Source of the DNA: Erysipelothrix sp. | Lineage (GTDB): Bacteria; Bacillota_I; Bacilli_A; Erysipelotrichales; Erysipelotrichaceae | Assembly (NCBI GenBank): GCA_012735275.1 | Contig: JAAYHR010000026.1 | Location: 1-33,768, forward strand | DNA length: 33,768 bases | Direction: 5' to 3' | Part shown: piece after piece, positions 1 through 5,721 of the stretch | Numbering within the stretch: position 1 is the first letter of the stretch | How the letters are laid out: every line of letters begins with the position of its first letter | The notes under the pieces: model-generated | The model's database searches: none | Told to the model about the DNA's origin: nothing | Seen by the model: the letters and a program-made list of their open reading frames with translations, nothing else | Program-made: the position numbers and the translations under genes

Positions 1-139
1 CAATTATCGCAGCACTTAAACCAACTATTAAATGTGTCTTTAATCCTGCGTGTGATTGATTAACTTCTCTCTCGTATCCAATCAAGCCAGAAAACACACT
101 AACTAATAGTAACCTTAAAACAATATCATATACATTCAT
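1..139 (-). CDS. MgtC/SapB family membrane protein, N-terminal fragment
   Basis: The reverse strand reads 46 codons from an ATG at 139 to the window edge without a stop, so the gene continues beyond base 1. The visible N-terminus has a first hydrophobic helix, then GLIGYEREV, a loop, and AGLKTHLIVGLSAAII. This is the usual start of MgtC/SapB inner-membrane proteins (GLIGxER, then AGLRTH-LVGLGAA). The role of the family (Mg2+ or virulence-linked, or modulation of the F-type ATPase in some bacteria) varies, so no substrate is assigned. An in-frame ATG at 148 exists, but the AGGA Shine-Dalgarno would abut it; the start at 139 leaves about 9 bases and is preferred. It lies 41 bases downstream of the serine hydrolase on the same strand and may share its transcript. 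Family assignment is fairly sure; function is not. Confidence 0.75.
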   Translation of the reverse strand, partial: MNVYDIVLRLLLVSVFSGLIGYEREVNQSHAGLKTHLIVGLSAAII

Positions 140-180
140 TTTTCTCATTCCTGACTTTTATTACATAAAAATCTTTTACT

Positions 181-2259
181 CTACTTACTCTGAACTTTAG
201 ATCTTCTTCTATTTATTTTAGCAATAGTAAATACAGAGATTTTGAGTAATGTAATGTGTGGATAGATATTATTTTCTACACCTGTTTCAGGTGTCTTTGG
301 TTTATCCACAATTACTGGCACATTTGTATCTTCGTCTTTATTATCTTTATCTATTTCTTTTATCTCAGTGTCTTCTTTTTCAGTATTATCTTCAACATCT
401 GAATCAATATCTTCATCTTTTTCATTATTATCTTTATCAGGTTCTTCAACTTCTGGCTTTTTAGTTTCTTCTGGCTTATCGACTTCTGCTAAGATTAAAC
501 TTAACTTATCTTCAAGTGAATCAACTAAAGTCTGAGTAGCTGTATCATCCTCAAGTATCAACTTCGCAAATCTTAAGTTATCTAAATCATTTTCATTTAA
601 CTCATATTGATTATCAATTTCAACAGTTCTTAATTTTGGTTGCTTTTCAAATTTTCCTAGTGTAGCTTCTAACTTAGACTTATCAACATTTGTAATAAAG
701 CTTGCATCAATATGATTAGTTTCAGAAGTTAAATCATCATTTAATAATGCCCCTTCTAAGTTATTTAAAATATAATCTCTTGCTGATATATCGTTGATTG
801 CTAAATCTTTTAAGACTTTATAAAGAGCCCTAACACTATTTTTATGACTTGGTGATTTGTATTCAGTGCTCTCAATCTTGTTAATAACGAAATCTGTTGC
901 GTTAAAATTATCATTATATCCAAGCCCCTCATAAACTAAACTTGTAATCGTGCCATAGTCATTAGTATTGAAACCTTTTGTCCAGAAATCATTTTTGTCT
1001 GGACCCATAATTGGACTGTTTCTAGCATTAGTGAATAAAACAATCACTAGATTATCTTCAGGATCTATCTGTGTTAGCGTTCCTGTCCATCCAGTGTGTC
1101 CAATTGTGGCCTCACTAGCATAGTTTGAAAAGGCCCAACCATATGCTTGATCTTTACCTTGCTTTCTCCAACCATAGGCATATGTATCATTTAAATCACT
1201 TGGTTGGACTACTTCATCAATAGTTTCTTGACTAAATACTTCATAATTGTTCAATGTACCACCATCAAGCATTAATTGTGCTAGAACAGCTGTGTCTTTT
1301 GCACTTGCAAATAGTCCTGCATGTCCTGATACACCTGCAAATGAATGAAATGCTTTCTCATCATGTACTTCGCCAGTTACTATTGTTTCGCGATAATTAT
1401 TAAAGAATTCTCTACCGTCACGAGTATTACCATGAAGCTCAGATGATGTTGTTTGCTTTGCATCAAATCCGCTATTTAATGGATTAAAGCTAACATTTTT
1501 AAGTCCAAGTGGACCATATACTTCTTTGTCTAAATATTCATCTAGTGGCATTCCAGTAATTTCTTCCACAATCTTACCTAGTAACATGAAGTCAACATCA
1601 GAGTATCTTACTTTGGTTCCAAGATCATATTCGATTGGAGTTAATAATAGTTTACTAAGTATCTCATCTTCATCTTGAGTATATAACCAGTTTTCTGTAT
1701 GACCATCATTTCCTAAGTTTCCTAAAAAGTTATTATTATGGTACTTAGGACTAGCAATAAAACCCGAGTCATGTCTAAGTAGATGTCCAATATTCATTAG
1801 TGACTGTTGATCAACACCAATCCCAATATATTTAAAATCGGGGAAGATATCTACAACTTTGGTATCCATTGTTATTTTACCTTGAGTGATTAATCTTTGG
1901 ATTGCATAGTTTCCTGCATACATCTTAGTATTACTAGCTAGATCGAAAAGCGTTTCATCAGTTACTCTATTTCGCTCTGCAACAGGAACTACTTCAACTT
2001 CGTCTAGGACAACACTGCCATCTCTGACAATATTCTTATAACTGTTTGTATAACCATACGATTCTTTCTTAACAGTCTTTCCATCTTTTAAAACTACTAG
2101 TTGCGCTCCTGATAGTCCATAGCTAACTTCTGCTTCAACTATCATATCAATTAATTGAAATGCACTAACTGCTTCACTCACTTCCTCAACATTTTTAGCA
2201 TTGATGTTACTTACTAACAATGTTAAAGAAAACAAAATTACAACAAAATTTTTAAGCAT
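181..2259 (-). CDS. Secreted beta-lactamase-family serine hydrolase with acidic linker and sortase-like C-terminus
   Basis: A 692-residue protein starting at the ATG at 2259, which has a strong AGGAGG five bases upstream; the open frame extends upstream to a GTG at 2337 without a ribosome site. Residues 1-21 form a signal peptide (hydrophobic core, then NINA). The catalytic domain has the class C beta-lactamase/PBP4* motifs: SNTK (109-112, SxxK nucleophile), YSD (219-221, YxN position) and HTG (388-390, KTG position), plus LLRHDSGF (160-167). Family members are esterases, D-aminopeptidases or peptidoglycan-active enzymes, so the substrate is open. Residues 590-650 are a strongly acidic Asp/Glu/Lys linker. 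The end has TPETG (656-660), a modestly hydrophobic stretch interrupted by a Lys, and a basic tail containing RRR, like a non-canonical LPXTG sorting signal. The protein is probably exported and perhaps wall-anchored; anchoring is an inference. Confidence 0.85.
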   Translation of the reverse strand: MLKNFVVILFSLTLLVSNINAKNVEEVSEAVSAFQLIDMIVEAEVSYGLSGAQLVVLKDGKTVKKESYGYTNSYKNIVRDGSVVLDEVEVVPVAERNRVTDETLFDLASNTKMYAGNYAIQRLITQGKITMDTKVVDIFPDFKYIGIGVDQQSLMNIGHLLRHDSGFIASPKYHNNNFLGNLGNDGHTENWLYTQDEDEILSKLLLTPIEYDLGTKVRYSDVDFMLLGKIVEEITGMPLDEYLDKEVYGPLGLKNVSFNPLNSGFDAKQTTSSELHGNTRDGREFFNNYRETIVTGEVHDEKAFHSFAGVSGHAGLFASAKDTAVLAQLMLDGGTLNNYEVFSQETIDEVVQPSDLNDTYAYGWRKQGKDQAYGWAFSNYASEATIGHTGWTGTLTQIDPEDNLVIVLFTNARNSPIMGPDKNDFWTKGFNTNDYGTITSLVYEGLGYNDNFNATDFVINKIESTEYKSPSHKNSVRALYKVLKDLAINDISARDYILNNLEGALLNDDLTSETNHIDASFITNVDKSKLEATLGKFEKQPKLRTVEIDNQYELNENDLDNLRFAKLILEDDTATQTLVDSLEDKLSLILAEVDKPEETKKPEVEEPDKDNNEKDEDIDSDVEDNTEKEDTEIKEIDKDNKDEDTNVPVIVDKPKTPETGVENNIYPHITLLKISVFTIAKINRRRSKVQSK

Positions 2260-2279
2260 ATTTTCCTCCTTTTGACGAC

Positions 2280-2317
2280 AAAAAAGCCAAGGAAAGATTA
2301 AAATCTTTTCCTTGGCT
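2280..2317 (-). terminator. Strong terminator hairpin inside the leader of the serine hydrolase gene
   Basis: On the minus strand a 15-bp stem (AGCCAAGG...CCTTGGCT, one bulged A, two-base loop) is followed at once by six T. It lies downstream of a candidate promoter at 2351-2359 and 21 bases upstream of the ATG at 2259. The preceding gene (lemA) has its own terminator at 2421-2449, so this one appears to act on the hydrolase transcript: a leader attenuator, or the 3' end of a roughly 65-base small RNA. I recognise no known riboswitch class in the short leader. Confidence 0.75.
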
Positions 2318-2350
2318 AATGCTTGTCTAAATAACACGCCTATACGGACT

Positions 2351-2359
2351 ATAATAGCA
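2351..2359 (-). promoter_or_regulatory. Candidate extended -10 promoter for the serine hydrolase
   Basis: The minus strand reads TGCTATTAT, an extended -10 (TGn plus TATTAT). The nearest -35-like hexamer, TTGATA, is 21 bases upstream, too far to be convincing. Predicted initiation near 2344 would give a leader of about 85 bases containing the terminator hairpin. Confidence 0.45.
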
Positions 2360-2420
2360 CAAGAGTTATTAAAGCGCTATCAAATTTTAACTATTTAGTA
2401 TTATTTTTCACTTCAATCAA

Positions 2421-2449
2421 GAAAAAACCTAAATCGAGTGATCTAGGTT
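2421..2449 (-). terminator. Terminator of the lemA-DUF3137 operon
   Basis: Just after the lemA stop, the minus strand has a 9-bp stem (AACCTAGAT with ATTTAGGTT, one G-U pair) and a 6-base loop, followed by TTTTTTC. Confidence 0.8.
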
Positions 2450-2450
2450 C

Positions 2451-2987
2451 TTAGTATTCAACAGTTGGTTTAACTAAATTCTCAACATCAGTTTTAAATA
2501 ATTCTTTTGGTTGATAATTGAACATATTAGCAACAATGTTTGAAGGGAATCCTTCAATAAGGTTGTTGTAGTTTGTAACATTGTTATTGTAGAAGCGACG
2601 TGATGCTTGCAGATGTTCTTCAACATTGGCAATATTCTTTTGTAAGTTTAAGAATTGATCACTAGCTTTTAAATCTGGATAAGCTTCGATTGTTATGTTT
2701 AGACGATTAATAATTGAGTTCATGTGATCATTTGCTAAATCAGGATTTGAACTTAACTCTGATCTAATTGAGACTAATTCTTCAAGTATTTGTGACTCGT
2801 GTTTTGTATATCCTTTTACGACTTGAACTAAATCGGTAATTAAGTCATGTCTTTTTAAGAGTGAGATATCAATGCCTGAGTGTGCTTCTTCAACTGAGTT
2901 TTTCGTTCTTACTAATTTGTTATAAGTTGAGATAACAATAAGTGCCAAAATGGCTAGTATAACTAATACGATAATAAATAATTCCAT
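2451..2987 (-). CDS. lemA: LemA family membrane protein
   Basis: A 178-residue protein with one N-terminal membrane helix (about 2-22), then a helical extracytoplasmic domain. It opens with YNKLVRTKNSVEEAHSGIDI, and continues with LLKRHDLITDLVQVVKGY, EAYPDLKAS and RRFYNNNVTNYNNLIEGFPS, the ordered signature blocks of LemA. Length is normal for the family. The biochemical role is unknown; LemA proteins are thought to be membrane-associated helical bundles facing outside. The start at 2987 has GAGGAGG eight bases upstream. It follows the DUF3137 gene by 14 bases, a pairing often seen with LemA, and the pair is closed by the terminator just downstream. The family call is secure. Confidence 0.93.
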   Translation of the reverse strand: MELFIIVLVILAILALIVISTYNKLVRTKNSVEEAHSGIDISLLKRHDLITDLVQVVKGYTKHESQILEELVSIRSELSSNPDLANDHMNSIINRLNITIEAYPDLKASDQFLNLQKNIANVEEHLQASRRFYNNNVTNYNNLIEGFPSNIVANMFNYQPKELFKTDVENLVKPTVEY

Positions 2988-3001
2988 AAGTTCTTCCTCC
3001 T

Positions 3002-3946
3002 CTATTTACTATATAAATCGTTGTCTAAGTTTAATTCATCAATTACGTATTTAATAACATCAATATCATTTTGAACTTGTTTTAAAAACATTTTTGTTAT
3101 GTCTTTACCTGATAGTTCAAAGGCATTAGTATTATCATTAATCGCAATATGAAGCTTTTTATCTTTAAAGCCAAAGACGATTTCTCCTTGGGTTAAATTT
3201 TGATAATCAAGCATGTTTTGCATTAATCTTGGTGTCATTAAATAAAAGGCTTCTTGTTCATCACTAGTATAAGTTGAATAAGTTTTCGAGAACTCTGAAT
3301 CTTCAAAACTTACTTTCTTAAGTTTTCTTCCAAAGAAGTTTGCGGGCTTCTTGTTTTTAAAAATTGAATGGTTTTTTCTAACTTGATGTTCACCATTAAA
3401 TTCTTTAAAGAAATCAAAGATAATCCAACGACCTTGAAATAATTCTACTACGACAGTTGTTTTGCCTGATTTTCTAACATCTTGAATATGAACATCAGCT
3501 TGCATAAAGCCAACACCTTTATAGGAACCGCTCATTAAGTCATTTGATGAGTATTGATTACCTGATTCAAACATCTCTAGTGAGAAGATAAACTTTTCAT
3601 CAAAACCTTGATTTGGATAGTATTTAACTGCATCGAAGTTCTTTTCAAACATTTTCTGAATTACAATTTCTTTGATCAATAATTTATAAGCTTTTAGTCT
3701 TTTACTTTTTTGATAGAAGACATAAATAAAAGCGATGAAGGCACCAATCATTAAGAGAACTAGATCTAAGACAAAACTAATCTCACGATAGCCAAAATTG
3801 ATAAGTGCAAATAGAGTTGCTAAACCTGCAATTATCATTATTTGTTTTTCTTTTTTTGTAAATACCGTAGCTAGTTTGGCATTGCTAATTTTTTCATGTT
3901 CTTGATCGCTAATATCTACGATCCCTTCATATGATTTTTTATCCAT
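3002..3946 (-). CDS. DUF3137 domain membrane protein
   Basis: A 314-residue protein with a charged N-terminal cytoplasmic segment and two adjacent membrane helices (about 35-52 and 56-78), followed by a soluble domain of about 230 residues. The soluble part contains LFQGRWIIFDF, then FEDSEFSKTYSTY and EAFYLMTPRLMQNML, matching the FxD-xFN...EAxYLLTPxFM pattern of DUF3137 proteins, which frequently sit next to lemA. Their biochemical function is not known. A GAGGAG ribosome site precedes the ATG at 3946, and an extended -10 promoter is at 3987-3995. It is first in a two-gene operon with lemA. Family recognition is from the motif pattern only. Confidence 0.8.
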   Translation of the reverse strand: MDKKSYEGIVDISDQEHEKISNAKLATVFTKKEKQIMIIAGLATLFALINFGYREISFVLDLVLLMIGAFIAFIYVFYQKSKRLKAYKLLIKEIVIQKMFEKNFDAVKYYPNQGFDEKFIFSLEMFESGNQYSSNDLMSGSYKGVGFMQADVHIQDVRKSGKTTVVVELFQGRWIIFDFFKEFNGEHQVRKNHSIFKNKKPANFFGRKLKKVSFEDSEFSKTYSTYTSDEQEAFYLMTPRLMQNMLDYQNLTQGEIVFGFKDKKLHIAINDNTNAFELSGKDITKMFLKQVQNDIDVIKYVIDELNLDNDLYSK

Positions 3947-3986
3947 TTTATCGCTCCTCTTTAATCATTTTAATACTTATTTGCCT

Positions 3987-3995
3987 ATATTACCA
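3987..3995 (-). promoter_or_regulatory. Candidate extended -10 promoter of DUF3137-lemA
   Basis: The minus strand reads TGGTAATAT about 40 bases upstream of the DUF3137 start. The base stretch 17 upstream of the hexamer is TTTAAT, a weak -35. Confidence 0.4.
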
Positions 3996-4012
3996 TAGCA
4001 TCAAAGCAAATT

Positions 4013-4047
4013 AAAAAGTTGATCAAGAACATTATGACCAACTTTTT
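4013..4047 (-). terminator. Terminator after degV
   Basis: A perfect 9-bp inverted repeat (AAAAAGTTG and CAACTTTTT) with a 17-base loop lies between degV and the DUF3137 promoter. The arms supply U-runs on both strands; orientation is assigned from degV, which ends at 4056. Confidence 0.75.
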
Positions 4048-4055
4048 AACCTTAA

Positions 4056-4913
4056 TCAATCAACATTAATTTTCTTTGTATATTGTGAAGCGAGTCCACC
4101 AAGTCCCACGTGAATTGCGACTGCAGTGACTAATTCTTTAACATAGATTTCAACGCCATCTACTTTTTCAACAATCATATCTCTTAATTTGTTAGCATAT
4201 TCTTCATTACGAACATGAACAACATAAACGATATAGTCTTTATCAATTCCAGCTTCCATAAAGCGATCAAATACATCTTTAATAGCACGATTCATTGTAC
4301 GTGGTTTTGAAACAGGTTCTAACTTACCACCAGTTTCTTGACCTAAGTATAAAACGGGCTTAATTTTTAATAGACCACCAAGAATTGATGCTGCGGGTGA
4401 TAAACGTCCACTCTTCATTAAGTGTTTTAAGTTATCTGGAAGAATGTATGTTGCTGAGTGATCACGGGCTTCAGCTAATCTTTCCTTAGCTTGTTCAACT
4501 GTAAAACCTTTATCAAACATAACGCGTGCCGCTTTAGCATAAGTTAATAGAATTTCTCCACCTGAGTAAAGATCGAAGTAATCGAAATCAATTCCAACAT
4601 TACTAGCCGCTGTATTTAGGGCTTGAGTTGTTCCTGATAAACCAGTACTTAAGTTAATTCCAAAGATTAAATCGTAACCCTCAGCTTTTAACTGCTCAAA
4701 TAATTCTTCTGCACGACTAAGTGGAGGTAGTGACGTAGAAAATAAATGCCCTTCCTCAAGCATATCAAAAGTCATATTTCGATCAATGGTTTCACCATCT
4801 AAGTAAGTATCATCACCTGACAATATTTGTAGGGGAAGACCGTAAATACCTGGTATTGCTTCTTTTAAATCATATATATCGCTTGAACTATCTGTTACAA
4901 CTGCTATTTTCAT
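4056..4913 (-). CDS. DegV family fatty-acid-binding protein (FakB-like)
   Basis: A 285-residue protein. It carries the DegV signature: TDSSSD (7-12) at the N-terminus, the FSTSLPPLS block, NLSTGLSGTTQA, and KHLMKSGRLSPAASILGGLL followed by KIKPVL. DegV proteins bind a long-chain fatty acid in a buried pocket; in Firmicutes, FakB subunits present the fatty acid to the kinase FakA, giving acyl-phosphate for phospholipid synthesis. No fakA is present in the window, so the partner must be elsewhere. AAGGAGG lies ahead of the ATG at 4913. The gene is monocistronic, with its own terminator and a promoter carrying a palindrome that may bind a repressor. The family is certain; fatty-acid specificity and paralog identity cannot be read from the sequence. 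Confidence 0.92.
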   Translation of the reverse strand: MKIAVVTDSSSDIYDLKEAIPGIYGLPLQILSGDDTYLDGETIDRNMTFDMLEEGHLFSTSLPPLSRAEELFEQLKAEGYDLIFGINLSTGLSGTTQALNTAASNVGIDFDYFDLYSGGEILLTYAKAARVMFDKGFTVEQAKERLAEARDHSATYILPDNLKHLMKSGRLSPAASILGGLLKIKPVLYLGQETGGKLEPVSKPRTMNRAIKDVFDRFMEAGIDKDYIVYVVHVRNEEYANKLRDMIVEKVDGVEIYVKELVTAVAIHVGLGGLASQYTKKINVD

Positions 4914-4938
4914 ATTTTAAACCTCCTTGTTTAATTTT

Positions 4939-4970
4939 ATTATAACACGATAACTAGTTGCACTAGTCAA
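4939..4970 (-). promoter_or_regulatory. degV promoter with overlapping palindrome
   Basis: The minus strand has TGTTATAAT (extended -10, hexamer 4939-4944) and TTGACT at 4965-4970, 20 bases upstream. Between them, 4953-4967 is a perfect inverted repeat, ACTAGT-3-ACTAGT, covering the spacer and the -35 edge. Its placement fits a repressor operator. The regulator is unknown; a MarR- or FapR-type lipid regulator is one possibility only. Confidence 0.5.
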
Positions 4971-4972
4971 TA

Positions 4973-5016
4973 TAGAAAATATCTCAGACAATGCACACAA
5001 AGTGAGTTATTTTCTA
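4973..5016. repeat. 14-bp inverted repeat between divergent degV and yigZ promoters
   Basis: Arms at 4973-4986 and 5003-5016 are inverted copies (TAGAAAATA-CTCA pattern) with one mismatch and a 16-base spacer. No U-run follows on either strand, so it does not look like a terminator. It lies between the degV -35 and the yigZ -10. Confidence 0.55.
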
Positions 5017-5070
5017 GTAATTTCAAAAGAATATTTCAAAACGCCAGTCCATAAAAACTTTCGTTTCCTA

Positions 5071-5079
5071 TGTTACAAT
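5071..5079 (+). promoter_or_regulatory. Candidate extended -10 promoter of yigZ-addBA
   Basis: TGTTACAAT lies 33 bases upstream of the yigZ ATG, with no good -35 at 17 bases. This is the only promoter-like sequence upstream of the yigZ-addB-addA run. Confidence 0.45.
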
Positions 5080-5111
5080 AGTAGTAAGAGAATACTGTAA
5101 GGAGTGGTTTA

Positions 5112-5720
5112 ATGTATAGAATACAAGAAGAGGTTATTGATACTTTTGTTGAGAGAAAATCAGAGTTTATAACTTATCTACAAAGAGTTGAGGATGAAGA
5201 TGCAGCCCGTGCTTATATTGACTCAATCAAAAAACTTCATCCTAAAGCAACCCATCATTGCCAAGCCTTTATAATTGATAATATGATCCAAAGATCAAAC
5301 GATGATGGTGAGCCATCAGGTACAGCCGGAATTCCCATGTTAGAGATTTTACGTAAAAGAGAAATGGAACTAATTGTTGCCGTTGTCGTTCGCTACTTCG
5401 GTGGCATTCTTCTTGGTGCTGGTGGATTAATTCGCGCATATTCACGCGGAGTCTCAGATGCGCTTAATGTTGCCAATATCTATCAAGTAAAATTAATGCA
5501 AAAATCTACCATTACCGTTGATTATCAATATGCTGATCAGATCGAAAAACTTTTAGAAGATTACGATGTCTTAGAAAAAGACTATGAAATGCAAGTAAGT
5601 TTTACTTATCTCCATGATAATGATGATCTTAAAGATACTTTTAATGAGATTACCCGTGGGACAATCAAAACAGTTACCTATGATCCAATCGAGATCGAAG
5701 TTAAAGTAAGGAATGATTAG
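5112..5720 (+). CDS. yigZ: YigZ/IMPACT family protein
   Basis: A 202-residue protein with an N-terminal UPF0029/IMPACT domain: ERKSEFITYLQRV, HPKATHHCQAF, NDDGEPSGTAGIPMLEIL, and VVVRYFGGILLGAGGLIRAY, followed by a C-terminal alpha/beta domain (about 130-202) typical of the bacterial YigZ/YvyE form. The length matches the family. The function in bacteria is unsettled; eukaryotic IMPACT acts on translational control through Gcn1/Gcn2. An AAGGAG Shine-Dalgarno precedes the ATG at 5112. It overlaps the open frame of addB and heads the addBA operon, although nothing in the sequence ties it to DNA repair. Confidence 0.93.
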   Translation: MYRIQEEVIDTFVERKSEFITYLQRVEDEDAARAYIDSIKKLHPKATHHCQAFIIDNMIQRSNDDGEPSGTAGIPMLEILRKREMELIVAVVVRYFGGILLGAGGLIRAYSRGVSDALNVANIYQVKLMQKSTITVDYQYADQIEKLLEDYDVLEKDYEMQVSFTYLHDNDDLKDTFNEITRGTIKTVTYDPIEIEVKVRND

Positions 5721-5721
5721 T

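Noticed and set aside
258-464. Plus-strand open frame rich in Leu and Tyr.
   Set aside because: It is the antisense shadow of the acidic repeat-like linker of the serine hydrolase; no ribosome site.
2260-2337. An N-terminal extension of the serine hydrolase starting at a GTG at 2337.
   Set aside because: It has no ribosome site, reads through the terminator hairpin, and would bury the signal peptide.
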